Shown: one piece after another, positions 46,978-54,804 of the stretch
How positions within the stretch are numbered: the first letter of the stretch is position 1
Layout: each line of letters starts with the position of its first letter
Assembly: GCF_010120715.1 (NCBI RefSeq)
Contig: NZ_CP047591.1
Location: 3,348,001 to 3,412,000 of the forward strand
Length of the DNA: 64,000 bases
DNA from: Aminipila terrae
GTDB taxonomy: Bacteria > Bacillota > Clostridia > Peptostreptococcales > Anaerovoracaceae
Direction of reading: 5' to 3'
Position numbers and translations under genes: made by a program
The notes under the pieces: generated by a model
The model's database searches: none
Seen by the model: only the letters and a program-made list of their open reading frames with translations
What the model was told of the DNA's origin: nothing

Positions 46978-47936
46978 AAGCTTTTTCCTCCTAATAGTGC
47001 TACTCCCACTGCATTATCACCAGCCAGTTCCTGTCTGCCAAATTGGATTTTTGTGTGTTTGCCTTCAAAGGAACTTTTTATTTCAGCACTGATATATTTA
47101 CTGCAGGATACACCTCCTGCAAAGATAATATCATTTATTTCAAATTGTTTTGCTGCATTCACTGAAACCGAGATAATGGTTTCAGAAATTTTATCAAATA
47201 ACTCTTTAATCAAAAGATTTTGGTTAAGGGATTCTCTTTTCTCCATTTGTCTTTGTATTATTCTACTGCACTGAGTTTCTATACCAGATAAATTAAAATA
47301 TAATCCGTCCATTTTAATCCTGCTAAGCATCTTTTCCTTTTGTTCCAGCAGAGTTTTTCCCTGTAAAGCCACGTTATCCATCTCTTCACCTGAAGGGAAA
47401 TTCATTCCTAAAAGAACCCCTACCCTGTCGATAACCTGTCCTAAGGAGATGTCTTTACTTCCTCCTGCGATTTCTATTTTTCCATCAGATACTTTAAGCA
47501 GCTCGCAGGTACCTCCTGATAAATGCCATGCAAGATATGGAGTTTTTTGATTCATGCTGCTGTAATATCTTATTGCTTCCAAATGTCCTTCCTGATGGGA
47601 AAACATGAAAAAAGGAATGCTTAAGGTATCTGCAATAGCTTTTCCAAATCCATAACCTGCTTTAAAGCAAGGCATATACGACCCTTCTACTGGCCTTGGT
47701 CTATTAGATACAGCAACTGCAGAAATATTCATCTTTTTATCTGCAAGGGCTTCAAACATTTCCGGAAGATTCTCAACATGCTGAAAAAGGGCTTCAGATT
47801 GTCTTAAACCCCTTTCACCTTTCTTTACCTTCAATAATCTTCTTTTGTCAATTACTATATTCCCTATGCCATCGACTACCGCAATGGAAGTTTTATAATT
47901 GCTTGTATCAATTCCTAAAATATAACCATTTTCCAT
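46968..47936 (-). CDS. Kae1/TsaD-like protein (O-sialoglycoprotein endopeptidase family)
   Basis: This 322-residue protein has the ASKHA fold of Kae1/TsaD: N-terminal ILGIDTSNYKTSIAVVDG, the metal-binding HQEGHLEAIRYY (His-x-x-x-His), LSGGTCELLKVSDGKIEI, and IFAGGVSCSKYI near the end. It is shorter than TsaD and has GGVSCS where TsaD has GGVAAN, and it lies in the nusB-xseA cluster, where Clostridia keep a second Kae1-like paralogue. So I do not call it the t6A enzyme itself; its role is unknown. It overlaps xseA by about 10 bases and follows nusB by 5. Confidence 0.85.
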   Translation of the reverse strand: MENGYILGIDTSNYKTSIAVVDGIGNIVIDKRRLLKVKKGERGLRQSEALFQHVENLPEMFEALADKKMNISAVAVSNRPRPVEGSYMPCFKAGYGFGKAIADTLSIPFFMFSHQEGHLEAIRYYSSMNQKTPYLAWHLSGGTCELLKVSDGKIEIAGGSKDISLGQVIDRVGVLLGMNFPSGEEMDNVALQGKTLLEQKEKMLSRIKMDGLYFNLSGIETQCSRIIQRQMEKRESLNQNLLIKELFDKISETIISVSVNAAKQFEINDIIFAGGVSCSKYISAEIKSSFEGKHTKIQFGRQELAGDNAVGVALLGGKSLWQ

Positions 47937-47941
47937 TTTTA

Positions 47942-48349
47942 TTACGCTTCTGTTAACTGATGAGCTATATTTCCCAAAATTCCATTTATAAATTTACCTG
48001 ATTCATCCGTACCAAACTTCTTGGCCAGAATAACTGCCTCATTTATAGATACGGAAGTGGGAATATCATTCATATGGAGTAATTCTGCTACAGCAAGTCT
48101 CAATATAGCAAGATCCACTTTATTTATTCTGTTAATCTTCCAATTGGCACTGGCTTCTTCTATTTTCTGGTCTATTTCTTCTTTATGTTCTAGTATAATA
48201 TCAAAAATTTCATCTATATAATGTTTTTGAACTTTTAAATCTTCTTTATCTTTAAAAAACTTTTCTTTTATTTCAATGTTGTATTCGTTTTGTACTTCCA
48301 CCTGAAATAATAGCTGCATCATTAATTCTCTCGCTTCATTGCGATTCAT
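47942..48349 (-). CDS. nusB: Transcription antitermination factor NusB
   Basis: This 135-residue all-helical RNA-binding protein has the family features EARELMMQLLFQVEVQNEY at the start, NWKINRINKVDLAILRLAVAEL in the middle and PTSVSINEAVILAKKFGTDE near the end. NusB with NusE aids rRNA transcription. It follows asp23 by 3 bases and precedes the Kae1-like gene, the standard place. No odd features. Confidence 0.95.
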   Translation of the reverse strand: MNRNEARELMMQLLFQVEVQNEYNIEIKEKFFKDKEDLKVQKHYIDEIFDIILEHKEEIDQKIEEASANWKINRINKVDLAILRLAVAELLHMNDIPTSVSINEAVILAKKFGTDESGKFINGILGNIAHQLTEA

Positions 48350-48352
48350 ATT

Positions 48353-48736
48353 TTAATCCTCCTGCTCTTCCTGTTGTTCCTGTTCTGCAAAGTGTACGCC
48401 CTGAACATGTATGTTTATTGTTTTTATCGGAACATCTACTATACTTTCCACTTCTTTTTTTACATTTTTCTGTATGTTCCATGCAACTTCTGGTATTTTA
48501 ACGCCATAGTTAACAATAACATAAATATCTATAATAATTTCATCATCCTCTTTGGATAATTTGATGCCTTTTTTCAGAGGTTCTTTTCCAAGTATATTCT
48601 TAGAAATAGTATCAGTTAATCCACCGCTTAATCCAGCTACTCCTTTTGTAGCCAAAGCTGCATTTATAACACAGATAGCTATAACATCATCGGATATTTT
48701 AACTGCTCCTAATTTTTCTTCCTGTTCAATACTCAT
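48353..48736 (-). CDS. Asp23/Gls24 family envelope stress protein
   Basis: This 127-residue protein has the Asp23/Gls24 (DUF322) core: GAVKISDDVIAICVINAALATKG, GVAGLSGGLTD, IDIYVIVNYGVKIPEVAWNI and VDVPIKTINIHVQGVHF. Members are membrane-associated or cytosolic proteins linked to envelope or alkaline stress. Acidic Gln/Glu-rich C-terminus. It lies between spoIIIAH (after a terminator) and nusB, as is common in Clostridia, and heads the nusB-xseAB-ispA-dxs-tlyA transcript. Confidence 0.92.
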   Translation of the reverse strand: MSIEQEEKLGAVKISDDVIAICVINAALATKGVAGLSGGLTDTISKNILGKEPLKKGIKLSKEDDEIIIDIYVIVNYGVKIPEVAWNIQKNVKKEVESIVDVPIKTINIHVQGVHFAEQEQQEEQED

Positions 48737-48786
48737 TATCCTTCACCTCAGTAAGTTTGTCTCTATTTATTATAGCAGACATTTCA

Positions 48787-48858
48787 AGTTAAAACAAGAC
48801 CCCCAAAGTGTCCCTGCATAAGTAAATACCTATGATTTTTGACACATCCGAGGGCCTA
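48787..48858 (-). terminator. Terminator-like hairpin after spoIIIAH
   Basis: On the minus strand a CCCTC...GTGTC arm pairs with GGACAC...GGGGG across an internal loop, followed by TCTTGTTTT. It would close the AE-AH half-operon before asp23. Confidence 0.55.
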
Positions 48859-48866
48859 AAGGAATA

Positions 48867-49514
48867 TTAAACTTTACTCTGAATTATGATTTGATTTGCA
48901 GGACGTCCCGTTTCTCTGATAACAATATCACAAATTTTCGCTACATCTGCCTGTTCCAGCTGATCTTTGTTTACAGTTACATTTACCGCATTATCTGTTA
49001 ACAAAACTAAGCATTCCGGAAGCCCTTTTGCAGTAATAAGACTTTCTATAGTTTTTTCCTTCTCCATATAGCCAATGATTTTGAGTTTTTGCTGAGTGGC
49101 ATTTTCTTTTTCTACTGCATTATCTGTTTCTGCTACAACGTCTGTCAGCATTGATATAACCTGATTTCTATCTGAATCTATGGTATTTCTTATTTCTCCA
49201 AAATATGTATCAGTATTATCCAGTTCAGCCACATCATCAGAAGTCACAACTTTTGAAGTTATGCCACTTTTGCTGGTATTGTTTATAGCAGCTTTACTTA
49301 CAGCTTCATTTCCGGACACAGCCTTGATATTCAAACTGTCAACTAAAACATCTCCATCATGTTTAAGCATTTCCTGTTGTTCATAATCGGTATATTCTGC
49401 TGAAGTTTTTAAAGTCTGCTCTTTATTTAGTGATTGGTTTACCACAGCAAGACATAATACTAATGCCAGTAAACCAAACAGAGCTAATTTTTTCTTTTTA
49501 GAAACCTTATTCAT
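48867..49514 (-). CDS. spoIIIAH: Stage III sporulation protein AH
   Basis: This protein has 215 residues from the ATG at 49514, preferred over 49538 because it overlaps the previous stop (ATGA-type coupling). N-terminal membrane helix (about 10-28), a Ser/Ala/Thr-rich linker, then the ring-building domain with QQKLKIIGYMEKEKTIES, PECLVLLTDNAVNVTV and GRPANQIIIQSKV. SpoIIIAH forms the outer ring in the mother-cell membrane that docks to SpoIIQ. Its two companions here are short, so its ring domain is the only complete one in this half. Confidence 0.9.
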   Translation of the reverse strand: MNKVSKKKKLALFGLLALVLCLAVVNQSLNKEQTLKTSAEYTDYEQQEMLKHDGDVLVDSLNIKAVSGNEAVSKAAINNTSKSGITSKVVTSDDVAELDNTDTYFGEIRNTIDSDRNQVISMLTDVVAETDNAVEKENATQQKLKIIGYMEKEKTIESLITAKGLPECLVLLTDNAVNVTVNKDQLEQADVAKICDIVIRETGRPANQIIIQSKV

Positions 49515-49737
49515 TGTACAGATCCCCATTCTCCTCATCCTCGGACAAAATAATTGGCATGCTTACTTCAACTCCGCCATTTTCATCTACAATCTGCCTT
49601 CTTCCATCTTTATTGTTGGTTACAACTTTAAACGTTAAAAGCATTAAGCAGAGGATTACTATAACGGTAATAAGCCTGTATATTATTATCTTGGTAGAAA
49701 TATTTCCCTTTCTCTTTTTCACAAGAAAATCCTCCAC
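49507..49737 (-). CDS. SpoIIIAG-position membrane protein, only 76 residues
   Basis: By its place between AF and AH this should be spoIIIAG, which is usually about 200 residues with an N-terminal helix and a ring-building domain. Here it is 76 residues: a basic N-terminus, one membrane helix (about 18-40) and an acidic tail (ILSEDEENGDLYNE), with no ring domain. There is no frameshift that would extend it: the stop overlaps the spoIIIAH start directly. Either a true minimal SpoIIIAG or a replacement. Start ATG with GGAGG about 6 bases upstream. Confidence 0.65.
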   Translation of the reverse strand: MEDFLVKKRKGNISTKIIIYRLITVIVILCLMLLTFKVVTNNKDGRRQIVDENGGVEVSMPIILSEDEENGDLYNE

Positions 49738-49764
49738 AGTAATATATATTTTATAATTTGGTTC

Positions 49765-49932
49765 TTATTCCAGAAAAATTAGCAGCGGCGATAAAATAGT
49801 AGCCATAATAATTAAAGAAAATACAAATTTTATATAATTCTGCATTTCACTAGAAGGTAATAATGTTTCAATAAAAGATAATGCAACTACAATAACAAAT
49901 ATATTCCGGACCCATTCTTTTATAATCTCCAT
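49765..49932 (-). CDS. spoIIIAF: SpoIIIAF, only 55 residues
   Basis: This short gene follows spoIIIAE by 13 bases. Its 55 residues keep the family N-terminal part: EWVRNIFVIVVALSFIETLL, then LPSSEMQNYIKFVFSLIIMATILSP split over two membrane helices, as in SpoIIIAF. Normal SpoIIIAF is about 200 residues with a ring-building domain, which is absent here; the frame ends with LIFLE and a stop. No homopolymer stands out as a repair site. It is either a functional minimal form or a truncation. Confidence 0.72.
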   Translation of the reverse strand: MEIIKEWVRNIFVIVVALSFIETLLPSSEMQNYIKFVFSLIIMATILSPLLIFLE

Positions 49933-49945
49933 TTTTGCTTACCTG

Positions 49946-51040
49946 CTATTTCAGCAGACTTCCTCCTCCAATACCAATAATGATAGTCAGAAAGACCAGA
50001 AACATCAATGCCGCTAAAAACAAAACTACTGCCATGGTGATAACCGAGTTTCCCATTTCATTCATACATCCAGATACCTGTTTATTTCCTATAGGTTCAA
50101 TAATAATTGCTGTAACTTTATATATGATTGCAATCGCCATAAGTTTAATTAAAGGGATAGCTAAAAGGAATATAACAAGAATCACTCCAAAAATACTAAT
50201 GCCATTTTTTATCACGCCTACACAGGAAAGCACCATATCAATAGAATCTGCAGCAAATCCGCCAACAATAGGTATAAAATTATTTACAGAATAACGTGCT
50301 GTATTGATTAGTACTCCATCCGCAGTTTCAGAAACAAATCCCTGTATTGCAGTAAGACCAGCAAAAAAAGTTACACATAAACCTGTTGCAAAAGTCGCCA
50401 CACCTCTCAGAAATACCCCCAGCTTGTTTACATAATCCCTTTCCGTAAGACTATTTACCAGAATAAATATTGAAGAAATAAAAATGGCAGGTAATATAAA
50501 TTTCTGAAGTATGGTGTTAAACATGGTAATAGATCCTACAATTACCGGATTTAATATGCTTCCAGTCGTTATCCCTCCTATACTGATTAGAAGAGGTATT
50601 AATATAGGAAGCAAAATCTGCATGGTTCTGGTCATGGTATTGAGCGTATCGGAACACATGTCAAAAGTTTGAGAAAAATTATTCAGACACAATCCGATAA
50701 CGAAACAACTGCATACTATAATTCCTAATCTTGATGCAGCTTTGTTGCCAAAAGAATTCGAAAGATTTGTCAGTAGTCCTATTACTATACATATTGTCAC
50801 TAATTGAACTCCCAGGATTATACTGCTTTTTATTTCATATAAAAACAAATCAATAAAATTATGTATTATGACCTGGGAATCAAATATAGGCTGCCCATTT
50901 ATGGCTTTGTTTAGAATATCCTGAATACTTAGATTTGGAACCACACCACCACTTTCCAGTGACGTATCATTCATAATACTCTGCAGGTCACTAAGATCCA
51001 TATTGGCCAGCTGTTCTTGTATAATACTTTTGTAATCCAT
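49946..51040 (-). CDS. spoIIIAE: Stage III sporulation protein AE, without a signal peptide
   Basis: This protein has 364 residues from the ATG at 51040 (GGTGAGG upstream). SpoIIIAE is a polytopic channel component; here about seven or eight hydrophobic segments run from residue 75 to the end, with the family stretches GGFAADSIDMVLSCVGVIKN and IPIVGG. Most family members have an N-terminal signal peptide before the acidic first domain. Here the protein starts directly with DYKSIIQEQLANMDLSDLQ. An upstream in-frame ATG at 51103 gives no signal sequence either. It is the first gene of the minus-strand half operon and lies at the proposed break. Confidence 0.9.
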   Translation of the reverse strand: MDYKSIIQEQLANMDLSDLQSIMNDTSLESGGVVPNLSIQDILNKAINGQPIFDSQVIIHNFIDLFLYEIKSSIILGVQLVTICIVIGLLTNLSNSFGNKAASRLGIIVCSCFVIGLCLNNFSQTFDMCSDTLNTMTRTMQILLPILIPLLISIGGITTGSILNPVIVGSITMFNTILQKFILPAIFISSIFILVNSLTERDYVNKLGVFLRGVATFATGLCVTFFAGLTAIQGFVSETADGVLINTARYSVNNFIPIVGGFAADSIDMVLSCVGVIKNGISIFGVILVIFLLAIPLIKLMAIAIIYKVTAIIIEPIGNKQVSGCMNEMGNSVITMAVVLFLAALMFLVFLTIIIGIGGGSLLK

Positions 51041-51169
51041 ACTTACATACCTCACCTTTGTCCATATTCCATATATATGGACATCCTTCAGATTTATGCA
51101 CATTTTTTAGGCACAAAAAAAGTGGCCTGGCCTATCTTCACTGGAAATACTTTTTATTGTATAAAAAAA

Positions 51170-51194
51170 CCCGTCAAACAATTTGTTTAACGGG
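51170..51194 (-). terminator. Terminator after iscU
   Basis: On the minus strand a CCCGTTAAACAAA/TTGTTTGACGGG hairpin is followed by a run of T. It closes the iscS-iscU transcript just before spoIIIAE. Confidence 0.88.
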
Positions 51195-51226
51195 AAATAC
51201 GATTATCTAAAAATTTTCATTTTTTG

Positions 51227-51667
51227 TTATACTTCACAGCCATGCTCATCCTCATCTGCGTTAGGATCGAACCCTTCCAGACCTTTATAAGTTTTACCAT
51301 TCTTTTGCGCGTAATCATAAATAGCAGATTTAATCGCATGGTCTGCCAAAACAGAGCAGTGTATTTTAATAGCTGGCAAACCGCCCAATTCATCAATAAT
51401 CTGTTTATTGGTTACTGCCAGTGCTTCATCAATTGTTAAACCGATAATCATATCTGTCGCAACACTGGAAGATGCTATAGCAGAACCACATCCAAAAGTT
51501 TTAAATTTTGCATCTTTAATCACATCATTCTCAACTTTAATGTCTATTTTCATCATATCACCGCAGACAGGGCTACCATATGTACCTGATCCGTCTGCAC
51601 CTTGAATTTCTCCAACATTGTGTGGATTCATAAAATGATCCATTACTTTATCATTATACATTGCCAT
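51227..51667 (-). CDS. iscU: Iron-sulfur cluster scaffold IscU (NifU-like)
   Basis: This 146-residue scaffold on which iron-sulfur clusters are built has the three ligand Cys in GSPVCGDMMKID, FGCGSAIASSS and KIHCSVLADHAIK. MYNDKVMDHFMNPHNVGEI is the standard start. The C-terminal tail adds an acidic stretch and one further Cys. It starts 6 bases after iscS, so the pair is one operon. In Clostridia alaS commonly follows; here the next gene is spoIIIAE. Confidence 0.94.
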   Translation of the reverse strand: MAMYNDKVMDHFMNPHNVGEIQGADGSGTYGSPVCGDMMKIDIKVENDVIKDAKFKTFGCGSAIASSSVATDMIIGLTIDEALAVTNKQIIDELGGLPAIKIHCSVLADHAIKSAIYDYAQKNGKTYKGLEGFDPNADEDEHGCEV

Positions 51668-51673
51668 AATATA

Positions 51674-52843
51674 TTACCAACCTTTCGTCTTAGAAACTGA
51701 AGAAATGCTTCTTAATTTATTCACAACTTCAACTAACTGTTCCACAACATAATCGATATCTTCTTTTGTTGTTGGTTCTCCAACTGTAAATCTTAAGGAA
51801 CCATGTATTTTTTCCACCGGAATACCTAGTGCGGAAAGAACATGAGATGGTACAAGGGAAGCCGAAGAACATGCTGACCCTGTAGATACTGCAATTCCCT
51901 TCATATCCAGGTAAAGCAGCATTGCCTCACCTTCAATAAATTCAAAAGTAAGATTAGCATTGCCTGGGTGTCTGAATTCTTTACTGCCATTAAGAGTAAC
52001 ATTTTCTATCTTTGACATAACCTGATCAATAAAATAGTTCCTTAACTCACTAACCTTCTTGATATGTGCATCCAGATTTTCATAAGCTAGTTCTGCAGCC
52101 TTACCAAAACCTACGATACCAGGTAGATTTTCAGTTCCTGCTCTTCTCTTGCTTTCCTGGGCTCCACCATGCATAAAGTTTGAAAGCTGTACGCCTTTTC
52201 TGATATATAATGCTCCCACGCCTTTTGGTCCATAAATTTTATGTGCAGACACTGACATTAAGTCAACGCCTAAGTCTTTTACATCTATATGAACATTTCC
52301 CAGGGCCTGGACGGCATCTGTATGGAAAACAATTCCTCGTTCTTTAGCAATTGCTGCCAACTCTTTGATAGGCTGAACAGTCCCCACTTCATTATTTACA
52401 AACATAATGCTTATCAGAATAGTCTTGTCCGTAATTGCAGCTTTTAAAGCTTCCGGGTTCACTCTTCCATCTGGTTCCACATCTAGGTATGTTACATCAT
52501 ATCCGTGTTTTTCAAGAAAATCACCAGTGTGTAATAAGGCATGATGTTCAATTTTTGTGGTAATGATGTGATTTCCTTTATTTTTAAGAGCATCTACAAT
52601 ACCGAAAACTGCCCAATTGTCTGCTTCTGTACCTGAAGAGGTAAAAAATATTTCCTTATCCTGTGCATTTATAAGTTTTGCAACCTGACCCCTTGCTTTT
52701 TCTATAGCTTCTCTTGAGACAGTGCCAACTGTATATAAACTGGATGGGTTTCCAAACTTTTCTGTAAAATATGGAATCATTGCATTCAATACGTCTTCCT
52801 TAACAGGAGTCGTTGCTGAATAATCTAAATATACTTGTCGCAT
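51674..52843 (-). CDS. iscS: Cysteine desulfurase IscS/NifS
   Basis: This 389-residue PLP enzyme takes sulfur from cysteine for clusters and tRNA modification. Conserved: VYLDYSATTPVKEDVL, FTSSGTEADNWAVFG, HTDAVQALGNV (Asp), SVSAHKIYGPKGVGAL with the PLP Lys, and the active loop STGSACSSASLVPSHVL with the catalytic Cys. An RBS (AAAGGAG) precedes the start. No iscR-like regulator lies upstream; the 240-base gap there is AT-rich and unremarkable. Confidence 0.95.
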   Translation of the reverse strand: MRQVYLDYSATTPVKEDVLNAMIPYFTEKFGNPSSLYTVGTVSREAIEKARGQVAKLINAQDKEIFFTSSGTEADNWAVFGIVDALKNKGNHIITTKIEHHALLHTGDFLEKHGYDVTYLDVEPDGRVNPEALKAAITDKTILISIMFVNNEVGTVQPIKELAAIAKERGIVFHTDAVQALGNVHIDVKDLGVDLMSVSAHKIYGPKGVGALYIRKGVQLSNFMHGGAQESKRRAGTENLPGIVGFGKAAELAYENLDAHIKKVSELRNYFIDQVMSKIENVTLNGSKEFRHPGNANLTFEFIEGEAMLLYLDMKGIAVSTGSACSSASLVPSHVLSALGIPVEKIHGSLRFTVGEPTTKEDIDYVVEQLVEVVNKLRSISSVSKTKGW

Positions 52844-53082
52844 AATTTACTCCTTTTATTTATACATAAATTTAATTTCTATCAATATTATACCAACATT
52901 TTCAAAAATATAAACCCTTTTTTTTAAATTTCCTACTAAATAAATATGATTTAAGGTCTATAGGATATTAAAGAAAAAATTTTAATACCGTTTCACATAC
53001 TAAATACCTAAAACTAAATCATTAACTGAATGCCAGCTTGTCCAGCAACTTTAACTATAACCCTCAATTAACCATTATTCAT

Positions 53083-53529
53083 TTATATGGGATCAAAACA
53101 GGATAATTTGTACTGATTATTGATCTTTTTAAAGACCACATGGTAGCCGCCCTCCATAAAATAATCTTCACTGAGCCCACTCATCTCCCAAATTATATCT
53201 ACCCTGTATGTCATATATTCTAACAAATTTTTTTCTGTTTTTATATTAGTAATACTCATTTTTTTCACTACGTCTATATCTGTACTGTCCCATTGCCTCA
53301 GTTGTTTTATATCATCTGTAATGATTGGATATGTCTCGATTCTTTCTAATTCAGCTTCTGCTCTTTCCTTTGTTATCTGATTATAAAAAGCTTTCTGCAT
53401 GATGCTTGTCCTCTGTTCAAGCAATTCCTTCACAATATCTTCTTCTACAGGATTACTGAATCCTGAAAAAACACTGATGATAATGATAATTATGGCACCA
53501 AATGTTAATAAATGATAGTATTTCTTCAT
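53083..53529 (-). CDS. Hypothetical membrane-anchored protein
   Basis: I do not recognise this 148-residue protein. It has a basic start, one hydrophobic segment (about residues 7-25), a helical part with EEDIVKELLEQRTSIMQKAF and a beta-rich C-terminal part (EYMTYRVDIIWEMSG, then YHVVFKKINNQYKLSCFDP). It is probably anchored outside by the N-terminal helix. RBS GGAGG precedes the ATG. It lies between ynzC and iscS on its own, with a terminator upstream. Function unknown. Confidence 0.7.
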   Translation of the reverse strand: MKKYYHLLTFGAIIIIIISVFSGFSNPVEEDIVKELLEQRTSIMQKAFYNQITKERAEAELERIETYPIITDDIKQLRQWDSTDIDVVKKMSITNIKTEKNLLEYMTYRVDIIWEMSGLSEDYFMEGGYHVVFKKINNQYKLSCFDPI

Positions 53530-53565
53530 AACGCATATACCTCCAGAAATACTATATAAATAAAA

Positions 53566-53600
53566 CAGCGAAAAATTTGTTATTTCTCGCTGTTTTTCTA
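53566..53600 (-). terminator. Terminator after ynzC
   Basis: AACAGCGA and the complementary TCGCTGTT form a stem flanked by A and T tracts (53566-53600). Confidence 0.8.
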
Positions 53601-53607
53601 AAAAAAA

Positions 53608-53817
53608 TTAATTCACTTTTACGTCAATTTCGACTTCTTCTTCAGTTTCTTCAACAATTTCTATGTTTTCAAGCTGTTGCCTGAAGCTCTCTCTAAATTT
53701 AACTAAATACTCTTTTCTCAGCGTTTGCTGTTCTTCTTTCTCAGTATCAGTTAATCCGACAGTTTTTGATTTTTTAGCCAATTCATTAATTCTATCAATT
53801 TTTTCTTTTGGAAGCAT
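53608..53817 (-). CDS. ynzC: DUF896 (YnzC-like) protein
   Basis: This 69-residue protein has the DUF896 core: KIDRINELAKKSKTVGLTDT, then EKEEQQTLRKEYLVKFRESF, a small helical bundle, followed by an acidic C-terminal tail. In Bacillus subtilis ynzC is in the SOS-linked yneA-yneB-ynzC operon. Here the resolvase (yneB-like) is directly upstream, so part of that set is kept, but the yneA-like gene is at 31 kb. Function unknown. Confidence 0.88.
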   Translation of the reverse strand: MLPKEKIDRINELAKKSKTVGLTDTEKEEQQTLRKEYLVKFRESFRQQLENIEIVEETEEEVEIDVKVN

Positions 53818-53861
53818 TGTTCATTTCCTCTCTGTTCTAAGTTATATTTTAATACCATACG

Positions 53862-54419
53862 TTATGCTCTTTTTGCACGAATCAATGTGCTTTTACTAAT
53901 ACCTGTTTTTTCCTCTACAGATTTATAACTATTAGTCTTTAAAAGCAAAAGAGCTTCTTCTATTTCAGATTTAGTATATTTTCTGGGTCTTCCTTCTTTA
54001 AACCCTTCTTTCGTTTTGGCAATGGCCTTTCCAACCTGGGTCCTCTCCACAATCATGGCTTTATCAAATTCAGCAAAAGCATTCATAATGTTAAGAACCA
54101 TTCTCCCGGTATGAGTTCCATCAACCATTCCAATATTTATTATATTTATGCGAATGTTTTTACTTAAGGCATCCTCAATAAAACATATGCCTTCCTTTAT
54201 TGTACTGCAAAGTCTGTCCAGTTTTGAAACAACCAAAGTATCACCACCATACATGTTCGCAATGCATTCTTGTAAAACGGGCCTGTCTTTTGGATCATCA
54301 TATTTCTCTATAATCATTTCCGCACTGGGATATCTTTGTTTAATCAGTTTTGTCTGCTCCTCTATTGAATTCGCTTCAAATTGACCTCTGGCAGAAACAC
54401 TTGCATATCCATATATCAT
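53862..54419 (-). CDS. yneB: Serine recombinase of the YneB type
   Basis: This 185-residue protein starts at ATG 54419 (AAAGG about 10 bases upstream); a TTG at 54428 is possible. It has a resolvase N-terminal domain and C-terminal helix-turn-helix (SVEEKTGISKSTLIRAKR). The catalytic Ser is in YASVSARGQ, but the usual Arg of the YxRVS motif is Ser, and the LDRL segment continues with CST where active enzymes have a second Arg. So activity is doubtful. It sits next to ynzC, as in Bacillus, where the pair belongs with yneA. There is no nearby res site or transposon. Confidence 0.8.
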   Translation of the reverse strand: MIYGYASVSARGQFEANSIEEQTKLIKQRYPSAEMIIEKYDDPKDRPVLQECIANMYGGDTLVVSKLDRLCSTIKEGICFIEDALSKNIRINIINIGMVDGTHTGRMVLNIMNAFAEFDKAMIVERTQVGKAIAKTKEGFKEGRPRKYTKSEIEEALLLLKTNSYKSVEEKTGISKSTLIRAKRA

Positions 54420-54804
54420 TTGTATCAACCTTTCTTAGTTTTGATTATAAGTTTTGGCACAAACATTCTTATAGATTATATACTAATAAATGAAATACTG
54501 TCAACAGTGAAATAAATGGTGCTAATCAATTGAATAGCACCATTATGAATAGATTTAATATAATCAATTTATATAAATAAGTTTTTCATATGATTTTAAC
54601 TTTATTGTGCCCAAATATAAAAATCAGTATTACTTTTATAAAAGATAAATTTACCAAATAAATTTATCGTAAAGTATTATATTTTTATTCATACTATACT
54701 ATATTTTTATTGTAACATCTATAGGAGTATCAAAACATATTATCGTTTGACAAATTACGACAAAATACTACATTTTTATATTTTGCACTTTTATCAGTAC
54801 ATTT
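54420..54804. other. AT-rich intergenic region
   Basis: About 385 bases between the serine recombinase start and the aminotransferase end. A weak hairpin (GGTGCTA with AATAGCACC, 54518-54541) is the only structure I see. No gene or strong promoter is evident. Confidence 0.5.

Noticed and set aside
53862..54419. The serine recombinase as evidence of a transposon or prophage
   Set aside because: It is beside ynzC as in Bacillus, with no terminal repeats, res site or other mobile genes.
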